Assembly (NCBI GenBank): GCA_937899785.1
Contig: CALCCG010000002.1
Location: forward strand, 1 to 64,000
DNA: 64,000 nucleotides
Source: an uncultured Erythrobacter sp.
Lineage (GTDB): Bacteria > Pseudomonadota > Alphaproteobacteria > Sphingomonadales > Sphingomonadaceae
Reading direction: 5' to 3'
Positions within the stretch are counted from its first letter, which is position 1; every line of letters starts with the position of its first letter. The position numbers were made by a program, and so were the translations under genes. Below the pieces are notes generated by a model. The model was not told where the DNA came from and ran no database searches. It was given only the letters and a program-made list of their open reading frames with translations. Below are positions 35,015 to 44,579 of this stretch, piece after piece.

Positions 35015-36778
35015 ATGCGGTTTTCCAAGTCCATCCAGCGCGCGCTGACGCTCAGCACGGGCCTTGCCCTCACAACCAGCCTTTTGGCCACCCAGGCTCT
35101 CGCACAGGACGTCTCGCCCGAAGACGAAGAGGAGTCATACGAAGCCATCGTCGTCACCGGGACAAGAGTGACGCAGGGCGGGGCGCAGGACGTCAAGCAT
35201 TTCCGCTCGATCGCGCTCGACGAACTCGACGCGGGCGGGCTGCCCAGCCCGGCCAGCTTCACCGTCGAAGGCCTGCTCAGCGAGCACGACCTGACGCTGC
35301 CGTCCAAAGGCAAATGCGAGCAATTGTTCTGTGTCTCAAGCCACGCCATGGCTTCCACCGCTCGAGCCACCGAACACTTCGTCGGCATCGGTTTTGAAAG
35401 CGGCGTCGACGCGGAAGCCTATCAGGCCGAGCCGCTCAGCCTGATCGCGGTGGTTGACCGCTCCGGCTCGATGAGCGGCCACCCGATCGCCAAGGTCAAG
35501 GAATCGCTCCACGCCATTGTCGATCAACTGCGCGAAAGCGACCGGCTCGGGATCGTGATCTACGGCACGACTTCGCTGGTCCATCAAGAGGTGATTGATG
35601 TCGCCGGCAACGAGGCGGAGCTTCGCCGCGCTATCGATAGCATCGGGATCGATGGCTCCACTTCGATGGAAGCGGGCATGAAGCTCGGCTTTAAAACCGC
35701 CTTCGCCGAACTGGACAAAGCGCGCGGCAAGACCCGTATGATGCTGTTCACTGACGAAAACCCGAACACCGGCAACACCAGTCCGGAAGGCTTTATGGCG
35801 CAGGCTATCGATGGATCGCGCAAGGGTGTCGGGCTCACCACGATTGGCGTGGCCGGGCATTTTGACGGCGCGTTGGCGACCAAAGTCTCCAGCGTTCGCG
35901 GAGGCAATCTGTTCTTCGTGCCCTATGGGGAATCCGCCAAGGACCTGTTCGCCAAGGAATTCGCCAACATGGTCGGCGAGGTCGCGCATGACCTCGTGAT
36001 CTCGATCGACCCCGCCAACGGCGTAAAGGTGGGCGCGATCTACGGCGTGCCCAACACGCTGATTAAAGACGCGGGCACTGGCACGGTCACGATCACCATT
36101 GGCAGCGCGTTCCTCTCGAGCAAGGGAGGCGGCATCTTCGCGACGCTTGAAGGCGAAGCGGAGACCGCTGGCCTGGCGGATATAACCGTCGCGTACACCG
36201 ACGCCGTGTCGCAGAAGCGGGAGAGCGACACCGACTATGTGATCGCCTCACGCAGCCCCCCACCAGACGGGTTGGTGAAGGCGGAGCTGCTGGTCGATCA
36301 ATATGTGACCACAAGCGAAGCGCTCGCGCTATGGCACGAGAAGCGCGACGCCAAGGGCGCGGCCAAGGCGCTCGATGACCTCTCCACGCGGATTGCCGCC
36401 GCCGAACTCGATGGGATGGGCGAGGAGATCACGCTCGTCGACGGGCTCAGACAAAAGGCCAACCGGCTCGCCGGGCTTTCGGGCAAGCGCACGCTCCCGT
36501 CAGACCTTTTCGGCGAATGGCGGGTCTTGCGCCACAAGGGCGTGAGCGATCTTTCGCGTGGCGACTATATCGAGATCACCGATGACGGTGAGTTCATCAC
36601 CGAGCGCACGCGGGGCCGCGACAAGGGCGACACCATCTATCAGGACTTCGCGCTTAACGAACGTCAGATGCACATCGAAGGCTCAGGCCTTGTGTTCAAC
36701 TACCGGGTGCGGGGCGACAAGCTCCGGCTGACCAACCGGTTCGAGGGCACCGAAATCGTTATGCTGCGGGAAGACTAA
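35015..36778 (+). CDS. Secreted von Willebrand factor A domain protein with TonB-box-like N-terminus
   Basis: The 587-residue protein has a signal peptide (about 1-31, LATQALAQ), then EAIVVTGTRV (43-52), a segment typical of the TonB box and plug start of TonB-dependent receptors. A vWA domain covers about 141-330, with the metal (MIDAS) motif DRSGS (148-152) and downstream GSTSM. A cysteine pair (Cys101/Cys106) precedes it. The C-terminal about 85 residues (FGEWRVLRHKGV to the end) look like a small lipocalin-like beta barrel. It is likely periplasmic or surface-exposed. ATG 35015 has a GGAGGAG ribosome-binding site. Function is unknown. Confidence 0.8.
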   Translation: MRFSKSIQRALTLSTGLALTTSLLATQALAQDVSPEDEEESYEAIVVTGTRVTQGGAQDVKHFRSIALDELDAGGLPSPASFTVEGLLSEHDLTLPSKGKCEQLFCVSSHAMASTARATEHFVGIGFESGVDAEAYQAEPLSLIAVVDRSGSMSGHPIAKVKESLHAIVDQLRESDRLGIVIYGTTSLVHQEVIDVAGNEAELRRAIDSIGIDGSTSMEAGMKLGFKTAFAELDKARGKTRMMLFTDENPNTGNTSPEGFMAQAIDGSRKGVGLTTIGVAGHFDGALATKVSSVRGGNLFFVPYGESAKDLFAKEFANMVGEVAHDLVISIDPANGVKVGAIYGVPNTLIKDAGTGTVTITIGSAFLSSKGGGIFATLEGEAETAGLADITVAYTDAVSQKRESDTDYVIASRSPPPDGLVKAELLVDQYVTTSEALALWHEKRDAKGAAKALDDLSTRIAAAELDGMGEEITLVDGLRQKANRLAGLSGKRTLPSDLFGEWRVLRHKGVSDLSRGDYIEITDDGEFITERTRGRDKGDTIYQDFALNERQMHIEGSGLVFNYRVRGDKLRLTNRFEGTEIVMLRED

Positions 36779-36798
36779 CCGGTTTGAGCATCGGCGCT

Positions 36799-38055
36799 TT
36801 AGATGTCGTCGGCGCTTACCAACTCCGCCGTGTCGATCTCGCCCGTCATCGCCGCCACAGTGGTCGCCACGGCCGCGTCGCCGCTGACATTGGTGGTGGT
36901 GCGCATCATATCCATGATCCGGTCTACGCCCGCCACAAAGGCGATCGTTTCCAGCGGAACGCCGACCGCGCTAAAGACCAGCGTCATCATGATCAGGCCT
37001 GCACCGGGGATGCCCGCTGCGCCAATCGCGCCCAGCGTGCCGAGGACGGAAATCACGAAGTAGTCGCCCCACGTGAGGTCAACGCCGAAGATCTGCGCGC
37101 CAAACAACGTGGCGAGGCCCAGATACATTGCGGTGCCGTTCATGTTGATCGTCGCACCCAGGCTGATGACAAAGCTCGCGACCGAGTTCGACACGCCCAG
37201 ATTGCGGCGCGCGCAGCGCAAGGTCACCGGCAGCGTCGCGTTGGAACTTGCGGTTGAGTAGCTTACCGCGATCGCGTCGATAATGCCGCGGAAGAAATCG
37301 ACCACGGGCAGCTTCGCCAGAAACTTTATCATCCCGCCATAGAATAGCGCTATAATCAGCAGACAGCCCAGATAGTTGAGGAACACCAGCACGCCCAGCG
37401 CCTGCAGCGCCTCGATCCCCAAGGTCCCGGCCACCCACGCCATCAGCGCAAACACGCCAAACGGGGTCAGCTCCATCACGATCATGGTGACCTTTTGCAT
37501 CACCACGCTACCGCTTTCGAAGATCTTCAGAACCGGCGCGCCCTCTTCCTTGGCCATCAAGATGCCAATCCCGATCAGCAGCGAAAAGACGATCAGGGGC
37601 AAGACAGTGACATCGGCCATGACCTGCACGGGGCGCGACGGAACAATCTCGAGGAGCATTTCGGTGGCCGTCTTCGCGGTCTCTTTAGCGGCTTCGGCCT
37701 TTTCGAGCCGTGAGGAATCCATCTCGATAGCGCTTGTATCGACGCCCGCACCCGGTTGCACAAAGGTACCCAGGCCCAGGCCCAGCCACACCGCCATCTG
37801 CCCAGTGACGACAAACAAGAGCATCGCGCGCGAACCCACCGCGCCCAGCTTGCGCAGATCGCCAATGCTGGCGACGCCCGCCACCAGGCTGAAAAAGATC
37901 AGCGGCACGACCAACATTTTGATGAAGGCAATGAAGATGTCGCCGACGATCTTGATGCTCGCCGCAGCCTCGCCAAAATACAGCCCGGTCGCAATACCTA
38001 GGATGAGCGCGCCAATAACCCGCTGCCAGAGCGGAATTGCAAACCAGGCCTTCAT
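36799..38055 (-). CDS. Dicarboxylate/amino acid:cation symporter (DAACS family)
   Basis: This sodium- or proton-coupled carrier takes up C4-dicarboxylates or acidic amino acids (DctA/GltP family). It shows the serine-rich reentrant loop STASSNATLPVTL, the NMNGT motif and GIPGAGLIMMTLV, with about eight membrane helices. Starting at ATG 38055 gives 418 residues and removes a 19-residue track extension with no support. It converges on the vWA gene. The exact substrate cannot be read from sequence. Confidence 0.9.
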   Translation of the reverse strand: MKAWFAIPLWQRVIGALILGIATGLYFGEAAASIKIVGDIFIAFIKMLVVPLIFFSLVAGVASIGDLRKLGAVGSRAMLLFVVTGQMAVWLGLGLGTFVQPGAGVDTSAIEMDSSRLEKAEAAKETAKTATEMLLEIVPSRPVQVMADVTVLPLIVFSLLIGIGILMAKEEGAPVLKIFESGSVVMQKVTMIVMELTPFGVFALMAWVAGTLGIEALQALGVLVFLNYLGCLLIIALFYGGMIKFLAKLPVVDFFRGIIDAIAVSYSTASSNATLPVTLRCARRNLGVSNSVASFVISLGATINMNGTAMYLGLATLFGAQIFGVDLTWGDYFVISVLGTLGAIGAAGIPGAGLIMMTLVFSAVGVPLETIAFVAGVDRIMDMMRTTTNVSGDAAVATTVAAMTGEIDTAELVSADDI

Positions 38056-38179
38056 GGTGGTGGGAACCCTTTGATCTTCTGATGCTGCGCCAGCGATGCC
38101 AGCGCCGAACATAAAGCGAAACGATGTGCAATGCCTAGCAGACCTGCGCGCCAGAGCAATCGCCGGGCCGTGCGCGCGC

Positions 38180-38842
38180 TCAGACGACCTCTTCGTACTG
38201 TTCGATCACCCACTCCTCGGCTTCCGAGGCGCCGATCCATTCGCGCATCCAGTCATGCTCCCAGATCGCCTGCATATAGCTTTGCGCAAAACCCGGAACG
38301 CCGACCCCGTACGTGATAAAGCGCGACACGACCGGGGCGTAGAAAATGTCAGCCGCGCCAAACGTGCCAAACAGGAACGGACCCGCCGATCCGTAGCGCG
38401 CGCGCGCTTCCGCCCAGAGTTGGAGAGTGCGGACGATGTCTTCTCGCGTCGTGTCAGACACCCTTTGCAGCGGGGTCTGGCGCCGGACATTCATAGGCAT
38501 TTCGCTGCGCAAGCTCATAAAGGACGAATGCATTTCCGCCACCATGGCGCGAGCCATACCACGCGCGGCCTCATCTTTGGGCCAAAACCGATCCCGGCCG
38601 ACCTTGTCCGCCAGGTATTCCAGTATCGCCAGACTGTCCCAAATCACCGCCTCTCCATCCCACAAGATGGGCACTTTCCCGCTGGAGGGTTGGACTTCGC
38701 CCATCTCGCGTTTTGCCTGGTCCCAATCACTGCCAAGCAACGGCACGGTCAATTCCTCGAAGGCAAGCCCCGATTGCTTCGCGGCCAGCCAACCGCGCAA
38801 GGACCAGCTTGAGTAATTCTTGTTGCCAAGGATCATTTTCAT
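38180..38842 (-). CDS. Glutathione S-transferase family protein
   Basis: The 220-residue protein has an N-terminal thioredoxin-like domain (MILGNKNYSSWSLRGWLAA, about 3-80) with a serine-rich catalytic loop and a PILWDGEAVIWDSLAILEYLA glutathione-binding segment, then an all-helical C-terminal domain. It belongs to the cytosolic GST superfamily. It may conjugate glutathione to electrophiles or reduce peroxides. The substrate is unknown. Confidence 0.88.
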   Translation of the reverse strand: MKMILGNKNYSSWSLRGWLAAKQSGLAFEELTVPLLGSDWDQAKREMGEVQPSSGKVPILWDGEAVIWDSLAILEYLADKVGRDRFWPKDEAARGMARAMVAEMHSSFMSLRSEMPMNVRRQTPLQRVSDTTREDIVRTLQLWAEARARYGSAGPFLFGTFGAADIFYAPVVSRFITYGVGVPGFAQSYMQAIWEHDWMREWIGASEAEEWVIEQYEEVV

Positions 38843-38959
38843 GAGGGCGCGTCTCCACCGTTGCGCTGCGCGGAACCCCTGCCTAGATTTTCAGCGTTTC
38901 GCTGTCGAGCGTGAACAGCTACCCAAGGCGTCCTAAGTTGTATCACGCGAGATCGTTCG

Positions 38960-39376
38960 ATGAATCGTCCCCCGTTCCACCTGGCTTTTCCGGTTGATGA
39001 TTTGGCCGCCGCGCGGCGCTTTTACGGCGATGCGCTTGGTTGTGCGGAGGGCCGTTCGTCGCAGGAGTGGATCGATTTCGACTTTCACGGACATCAGATA
39101 GTCGCCCACCTTTCGCCCGACGCTGGCGATCGCAGCAGCAACGCGGTTGACGGCCACAATGTGCCGGTCCCGCATTTTGGCCTTGTGCTTGACATGGAGG
39201 CGTGGCGGGCCCTCGCCGAGCGCCTTCGGGAGGTCGGGACGAAGTTCGTGATCGAACCAACCGTTCGCTTCAAGGGAGAGCCCGGCGAACAGGCAACCAT
39301 GTTCCTGCGCGATCCAGCGGGCAACGCGCTTGAATTCAAGGCCTTTGCGGATCCGGCAAGGCTGTTCGCAAAGTAG
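38960..39376 (+). CDS. VOC family protein (glyoxalase/bleomycin resistance fold)
   Basis: A compact 138-residue VOC-fold protein with the family start [23 protein letters not shown] and end [15 protein letters not shown]. The first-half histidine (FHLAF) and C-terminal glutamate (LEFK) are in metal-ligand positions. These proteins include lyases, dioxygenases and drug-binding proteins. No specific role can be assigned here. Confidence 0.85.
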   Translation: MNRPPFHLAFPVDDLAAARRFYGDALGCAEGRSSQEWIDFDFHGHQIVAHLSPDAGDRSSNAVDGHNVPVPHFGLVLDMEAWRALAERLREVGTKFVIEPTVRFKGEPGEQATMFLRDPAGNALEFKAFADPARLFAK

Positions 39377-39459
39377 AGTTCGTCCGTCGGGCGGGTTTAC
39401 GCCGTCTATCCCCGGCGATACCCTTGTCTTTGTCGCCCAACACCACGAGGAAGCACCCG

Positions 39460-39903
39460 ATGAAGGTTCTCAAGTCCGTTTTTTTCGTCATTCTCTTTCT
39501 CGGCGTGCTCGGCTTTGGGGGCTTTATCTATCTCGGCCAGTAGTCGAAAAATGGCCAAGCGCCCGGCCTTAGCCAAGGGCAATTGGCGCCGTGCCCGTCC
39601 TCGCCAAACTGCGTGTCGAGCGAAGCCGGAACCGAGCCTGAGAAACGCGTGGAACCCTTACCGCCCGGGGTTTGGGACAAGATCAGCGCCACCATCAACG
39701 ACATGGGCGGAACACTCACGGTAACCGGCGATGACTACATCGCAGCCGAGTTCACTTCGGCGACGTTCGGCTTCGTCGATGACATCGAGTTTCGGCGAGC
39801 CGAAGACGCGGTGCATGTGCGTTCGGGTTCTCGCGTTGGATATTCTGATGCGGGGGTCAACGCCGCCAGGGTCGACGAGTTGAGAGCAAAGTTGGCGAAT
39901 TGA
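39460..39903 (+). pseudogene. DUF1499 family protein gene interrupted by an in-frame amber codon
   Basis: A single frame from ATG 39460 encodes a membrane helix (KSVFFVILFLGVLGFGGFIYL), then TAG at 39541-39543, then continues without a shift as SKNGQAPGLSQGQLAPCPSSPNCVSSE to 39903. DUF1499 proteins normally have an N-terminal helix joined directly to a CPSSPNCVSS domain, so the two parts look like one gene split by a stop codon. The upstream 27-codon part has a GAGGAA ribosome-binding site. The track shows only the downstream part from a TTG at 39583. It may be a recent mutation, a sequencing error, read-through, or two separately translated pieces. Confidence 0.75.
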
Positions 39904-39924
39904 CCGGGCGATCAGGCGTCCGCG

Positions 39925-40602
39925 TCAACCCCAATCATCGCCCAAGGCGTCGGCCACGACAGCGGCTCTGAGCGCGGCGATCCCCATCCCTTTCTCGCTG
40001 CTGGTGAGGTGCAGTTCGGGAAAGGCGGCGGGGTGCTTGCGCGCCTCATCGGCGACCGAGTTGGCGACGCGGTCAAGGTCGCTCGCCTTGATCTTGTCCG
40101 TCTTGGTCAGGACAATGCGATAGCCCACCGCAGCCTCGTCGAGCATTTTCATCATTTCGCGGTCGACATCCTTCAGGCCATGGCGGCTGTCGATCAGCAC
40201 CAGATTGCGCGCCAGAACTTGGCGGCCGCGCAAATAGCTCTTCACAAGATTTTTCCAGCGCTCAACGACCTTCACCGGAGCCTTGGCAAACCCGTAGCCG
40301 GGCATATCGACCAGCCGGAAGCTGGTCGGATCACCAACTTCAAAAAAGTTCAGCTCCTGCGTGCGGCCCGGCGTGACCGACGCGCGCGCAATAGACTTGC
40401 GCCCGGTGAGCGCGTTCAGAAGGCTCGACTTGCCGACGTTTGAGCGCCCAGCAAAGGCGATCTCGGGAACGGTCGGCTCAGGCAAAAACTTGAGCTGCGG
40501 CGCGGATAGCAGGAAATCGACCCGGCCTGACAACAGGCGCGCGGCGGCCGTCTCGCGGAGCTCTTGCGCGCGCTCTTCTTCCGGGGAGACGCTGAGGGTC
40601 AA
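39925..40602 (-). CDS. engB: Ribosome biogenesis GTP-binding protein YihA/YsxC (EngB)
   Basis: EngB is an essential small GTPase for 50S subunit assembly. Motifs are G1 GRSNVGKS, G3 DMPGYGFA and G4 TKTDKI, with PGRTQELNFF as the switch region. The length of 225 residues is normal. Its start overlaps the yidC stop by 4 bp, and it lies at the end of the conserved rpmH-rnpA-yidD-yidC-engB cluster on the minus strand. Confidence 0.95.
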   Translation of the reverse strand: MTLSVSPEEERAQELRETAAARLLSGRVDFLLSAPQLKFLPEPTVPEIAFAGRSNVGKSSLLNALTGRKSIARASVTPGRTQELNFFEVGDPTSFRLVDMPGYGFAKAPVKVVERWKNLVKSYLRGRQVLARNLVLIDSRHGLKDVDREMMKMLDEAAVGYRIVLTKTDKIKASDLDRVANSVADEARKHPAAFPELHLTSSEKGMGIAALRAAVVADALGDDWG

Positions 40603-42398
40603 GCTTTGCTCTTCTCGGCCTTTTCGCGCTCGGCCTTCTGAGCCATTTCAGCCTTGTCCTTTTCCGCTTGAGCGCGAAGCTGCGGGTGCTTGGAATAGAG
40701 GTACTTTTGCTGGGCGAGTGTGAGGACATTCGAAGTCACCCAGTAGAGCAGCAGCCCGGCCGCGAAAGGGGCCATCACGAACATCAAGAACCACGGCATC
40801 AGGTTGAAGATCTGCTGCTGCATCGGATCCATTGCGCTGGGGTTCAGCTTGAAGGTCAGCCACATCGTGATGCCCAACAGGATCGCCAGCACGCCAATGC
40901 CGAGGAAGCCGGACACTTCGAACGGCAAGAGGCCGAAGAGGTTCAGGATTGTCGCCGGATCAGGTGCGGTGAGGTCAGAAATGTACACAAACGGCTCGTG
41001 CCGCATCTCGATCGCGAGGATCAAAACCTTATAAAGCGCGAAGAAAATTGGAATTTGGATAAGCAGCGGCAGACAGCCGGCCAGCGGGTTGACCTTCTCT
41101 TCCTTGTACAACTGCATAATCTTTTGTTGCTGGGTTTGCTTGTCGTCCTTGTAGCGCTCTTGGATCGCCTTCATCTTGGGCTGGACCGCCTTCATCTGCG
41201 CCATCGAAGCAAATTGCTTCTGCGCGATCGGGAACAGCAGCCCACGAATGACCAGAGTCATGCCAATGATCGCCACGCCAAAATTGCCGATCGCCCTGTC
41301 GAGCGTGCGCAACAGCCATAAGAGCGGCATTTCGATGATTTTGAACCAGCCCCACGAAATCGCGTTGCCGAACTGCGCGATACCCGCCTCTTCATACGTG
41401 TCGAGAACGACGCTTTCCTTCGCGCCTGCATAAAGCTGTGTGGACTGGGTGAGCGTGTCCCCCGCCGCTAGCGTTTGCGCAGGGTAGAGCACATCGGCGC
41501 GGAAGAGATCGAAGCCAAGCGATCGGAAACTCGCCGATTCAGCGCCGTCTGAAGGAACAAGGGCGCCGAGCCAATACCGCTCCGAAAAGCCTAGCCAATC
41601 GGGCGAACCGCTTGGCGACCACGTCCCCAGTTCGGCAAGTTCGTGGTAAGCGTGGGGATCGTTCAGCACTTCATCGAACACACCCACCGGCCCGGCATGG
41701 CTGAGAAACTCATCGGGTGTCGCGTTCGTCGAAGTGCGCTTGATCAACACAAAAGGCTCGATCACGGCGGCGGCCTCTTCCGCTGCGTTGGTGACGCTTT
41801 GCTCCGCAGCGATCATATAATTGTCGTCGACGCGAAACGTGATCGCGTAGGTGAGATCGCCTTCTGAACGGGTCAGCGTGACGGGCGTTGCGGGGGTCAG
41901 TGTCTCGCCATCGGCCTGCCAAACCGCGCTGGACGAGCTGCGCTTGGCGTTGGTGCGGAAGCCGAATTCGGCAAAGTATTGTCCGGGTGTGCCTTCAGGA
42001 GCAAACAGACGGACAGGCCCAGAATTCTTGTCGACCGTTTCCTTGTGGTTCTTAAGAACGATATCATCAATCCGCGCGCCAATCAGGTTGATCGAACCGG
42101 CCAGGCGCGGCGCATCGATCACCACGCGCTCAGGCGCCGCAAGCGCGGCTTTCAGGTCGGGACGAGCGGAAGTCGCCGGGCTTTCGGCCAGATCCTGCGA
42201 GGCCGAGCTTGCATCCGGCGTCGGCCCCGCCGTGCTGGCGCTTTCGCTCGCCGGCGTTGTCTCGCCGCCAGGGGGAGTGGTGGTGGCTTCAACCGGCGTG
42301 TCGGGCTGCGGGTAAAGGTAACCGATGCCAACATCCCAACCAAGGATCAGCAGCCCCGACAGCACGAAGGCCAGCAACAAGTTGCGCGAATTGTCCAA
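40599..42398 (-). CDS. yidC: Membrane protein insertase YidC
   Basis: YidC inserts and folds inner-membrane proteins, alone or with SecYEG. The 599-residue form has an N-terminal helix (NLLLAFVLSGLLILGWDVGI), a Pro/Thr/Ser-rich linker, a large periplasmic beta-domain and the conserved C-terminal five-helix core beginning NFGVAIIGMTLVIRGLLFPI. It ends in a charged Lys/Glu-rich tail. It overlaps engB by 4 bp and follows yidD. Confidence 0.96.
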   Translation of the reverse strand: MDNSRNLLLAFVLSGLLILGWDVGIGYLYPQPDTPVEATTTPPGGETTPASESASTAGPTPDASSASQDLAESPATSARPDLKAALAAPERVVIDAPRLAGSINLIGARIDDIVLKNHKETVDKNSGPVRLFAPEGTPGQYFAEFGFRTNAKRSSSSAVWQADGETLTPATPVTLTRSEGDLTYAITFRVDDNYMIAAEQSVTNAAEEAAAVIEPFVLIKRTSTNATPDEFLSHAGPVGVFDEVLNDPHAYHELAELGTWSPSGSPDWLGFSERYWLGALVPSDGAESASFRSLGFDLFRADVLYPAQTLAAGDTLTQSTQLYAGAKESVVLDTYEEAGIAQFGNAISWGWFKIIEMPLLWLLRTLDRAIGNFGVAIIGMTLVIRGLLFPIAQKQFASMAQMKAVQPKMKAIQERYKDDKQTQQQKIMQLYKEEKVNPLAGCLPLLIQIPIFFALYKVLILAIEMRHEPFVYISDLTAPDPATILNLFGLLPFEVSGFLGIGVLAILLGITMWLTFKLNPSAMDPMQQQIFNLMPWFLMFVMAPFAAGLLLYWVTSNVLTLAQQKYLYSKHPQLRAQAEKDKAEMAQKAEREKAEKSKA

Positions 42399-42473
42399 GT
42401 CCTGAAGATCCCTGACGTGATTGGTGTTTTGGCCTCGAGGCTAGGTAGGCATTGAGGCAACGATTTCCCAGCC

Positions 42474-42683
42474 TCAAGGCACTGGATCGTGCCCATGCCC
42501 TCCCCAAGGATGACAGCGCCCTAGCCGCTTTATGGTAAGCCATCCACCCTTGAGCGCGCCATACTTCTGAAGCGCTTCGATCGAATATTCGCTGCAAGAT
42601 GGCGAATACCGGCAGGTCGGCGGCAAAAGCAGCGAAGGGCCCAACTGCCAGCCCCGAACCAAAACTATGAGAATGTACTTCAC
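42474..42683 (-). CDS. yidD: Membrane protein insertion efficiency factor YidD
   Basis: YidD is a small, amphipathic membrane-associated protein that aids YidC-dependent insertion. The 69-residue protein has the family signature [43 protein letters not shown], with its conserved cysteines. It overlaps rnpA by 4 bp and precedes yidC. Confidence 0.95.
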   Translation of the reverse strand: MKYILIVLVRGWQLGPSLLLPPTCRYSPSCSEYSIEALQKYGALKGGWLTIKRLGRCHPWGGHGHDPVP

Positions 42684-43084
42684 TGGCTTTGCTTTCCTGC
42701 TTCGTGTTTGCCCGAAGGGTCGCGTCGCCTTGGTCGGCGACCGCGAGCCGCATCGCCCTTGCCATCCTGCGCGCGCGCCAGAGCCATGTCCAGCTCCTGC
42801 GCCATAACATCAAAAGCACGCTCAAGCCCACCCGTGCGCCCGATCAGAACATGGTCGTGATCGGCAAGGCCTCGCTCAGGCAGCGCGGCGCGCAGCAATT
42901 CGCGAAAGCGCCGCTTCATTCGGTTGCGCACCACGGCGTTCCCGATCTTCTTTGTGACCGTTACTCCAAACCGGGTCCCAAGCCCTCCATTGGGCCGCGT
43001 AAGCAGCACAAAGCCCGGCTTCGCGTTGCGCAGGCCTTTGTTGGCCGCAACGAATTCGGAACGCTTGGTAAGCACATGGATCAT
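42680..43084 (-). CDS. rnpA: Ribonuclease P protein component
   Basis: RnpA is the basic protein subunit of RNase P, which matures the 5' end of tRNAs. The RNR motif is present ([15 protein letters not shown]), along with [16 protein letters not shown] 43084 gives 134 residues; the track start at 43114 adds ten residues without support. A basic C-terminal tail extends beyond the core. It overlaps yidD by 4 bp and follows rpmH. Confidence 0.94.
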   Translation of the reverse strand: MIHVLTKRSEFVAANKGLRNAKPGFVLLTRPNGGLGTRFGVTVTKKIGNAVVRNRMKRRFRELLRAALPERGLADHDHVLIGRTGGLERAFDVMAQELDMALARAQDGKGDAARGRRPRRRDPSGKHEAGKQSQ

Positions 43085-43208
43085 AGTGATGCCCGAACGC
43101 AAACGGACCCCCAATGGGAGCCCGCAAGCCCGACAGGCCGCCCGCAGCGTTGCGATCGGGAATCGCAGCTTGGGAGAATGTGGCAGCCTATGGCGGCTGC
43201 CGAGCGCA

Positions 43209-43343
43209 TTAGGCGGTCAGCTTCTTGCGACCGCGACGACGACGCGCGCGAAGGAGCTTGCGACCGCCGACGGTCGCCTTGCGCGCAAAAAAGCCGTGGC
43301 GACGCTTGCGCACGAGATTGCTGGGCTGGAAAGTCCGCTTCAT
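43209..43343 (-). CDS. rpmH: 50S ribosomal protein L34
   Basis: L34 is a tiny, very basic protein of the large subunit. The minus-strand reading gives 44 residues starting [18 protein letters not shown] and ending RGRKKLTA, an exact family pattern. It is too short for the ORF track. It leads the rpmH-rnpA-yidD-yidC-engB operon, with rnpA starting 124 bp downstream. Confidence 0.97.
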   Translation of the reverse strand: MKRTFQPSNLVRKRRHGFFARKATVGGRKLLRARRRRGRKKLTA

Positions 43344-43465
43344 TGTATCCTCAAATAGTCTGGTTCGGTTCAGCAGCTGCGCCGCAGCGCGGCTGGGCTG
43401 TTGCGCCCGACAGGTCGAACTCAGCCGCAGGCTTGCGCAACTTCGTTCACATCAGGCGCGCGCAA

Positions 43466-44413
43466 TTATGGGAAAGCGCGCTGCGAGTCAAGACAAGCGT
43501 AGCTGGCGGCGGGCACGCTCATGGCGAGCGTCATCGCACCAATATCGCCATACGCCAGACTGGGCCTTGCGCCGGAAATCGGGAGGGCAAGTAGCGCCAC
43601 TTTGGACCCCGCCGGGTCAACTGCGAACGTCTTGGGCGCAATTGACCGTGCGCGGGCCGTGTGCGGGGCGATCCATTCGCGCATCTCATCGGCGCGCAGC
43701 CATTTGGCGCTTGCGTGCGGAACCGAATTGGTCATCGCGTAGAACGCCTTGGCCCGCGCTTCGCTCATGCCCATCTCGACATAGTAATCGATGTAGATCC
43801 GGTTGGCGTAATCGTCTGGCGCAAAATCCCCGGGCTCGCGTCCATAATTGTCAAGCCATGCGTGCACCGCAAAGTGAGCGCCAGGGGCGATACTGCGCGA
43901 TGACCCAGCCAGAAATATCTCGACCGCCCCCGAACGCACCGACCCTCCTTGCGGGACATGGGTGGCAAGCCCTGCGGCGCGAATGCGGCGGCCCAATGCG
44001 AGATTGGCTATGTCGTTGGTGGTGCCAGGCGCTTCGACCATCTCAAGTATGCGAAGATTGGGGAAATCGCGCATCATGACATCGAAGTGCTGCGGGCTGG
44101 CGGTGTTGGTGGACCCGATCATGACGACGCGGGTCGCATCCACGACCAAAAACGGCCCATATTGGGCGATCGCCTCAGCCAGAACGGGCTCTTGGAAGGG
44201 AAGAGCATAGCGGGCTGTCGAGCTCTTTCGCGCAAGGGTTGTTGGGGGTTTGTAATCCTCATCCACCCGCACCCAACGCTGCGAGACCGGGTCCCATTCC
44301 TCGATCCAGCTTGTGGTGGCGACCGTGCGATGGGCGCTCGACGATTGCGCCTCGGCCGGCGCAGAAAACGCCAAGAGCGGCAAGACAAGAGCAAGAGCGG
44401 CAATCCATTGCAT
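43466..44413 (-). CDS. Secreted ClpP/crotonase-fold-like protein (COG3904-like)
   Basis: The 315-residue protein has a signal peptide (about 1-23, FSAPAEAQ). The middle part, VRSGAVEIFLAGSSRSIAPGAHFAVHAW (160-186), resembles the catalytic region of periplasmic ClpP/crotonase-superfamily proteins of the COG3904 type, with Ser161 and His184 as candidate active-site residues. The preceding region (GSTNTASPQHFDVMMRDFPNLRILEMVEAPGTTNDI) fits the first strands of that fold. It is likely a periplasmic hydrolase or inactive relative. The assignment is by motif only and the substrate is unknown. Confidence 0.6.
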   Translation of the reverse strand: MQWIAALALVLPLLAFSAPAEAQSSSAHRTVATTSWIEEWDPVSQRWVRVDEDYKPPTTLARKSSTARYALPFQEPVLAEAIAQYGPFLVVDATRVVMIGSTNTASPQHFDVMMRDFPNLRILEMVEAPGTTNDIANLALGRRIRAAGLATHVPQGGSVRSGAVEIFLAGSSRSIAPGAHFAVHAWLDNYGREPGDFAPDDYANRIYIDYYVEMGMSEARAKAFYAMTNSVPHASAKWLRADEMREWIAPHTARARSIAPKTFAVDPAGSKVALLALPISGARPSLAYGDIGAMTLAMSVPAASYACLDSQRAFP

Positions 44414-44579
44414 GCGGCAATATTTCGCAGCTGTCGCTAAGGATTTTACGAAGGTTTATACTTGCGAAAGGCTTGCGTAACCGCGCCTAAAGGCTCGACA
44501 AGCTTCTCTTAACTCTGCACAAACACTCGCAATACAGGGGTTTCTGGAGCCGATGCTCTGGCGGAGGGGTTGACGGGTC

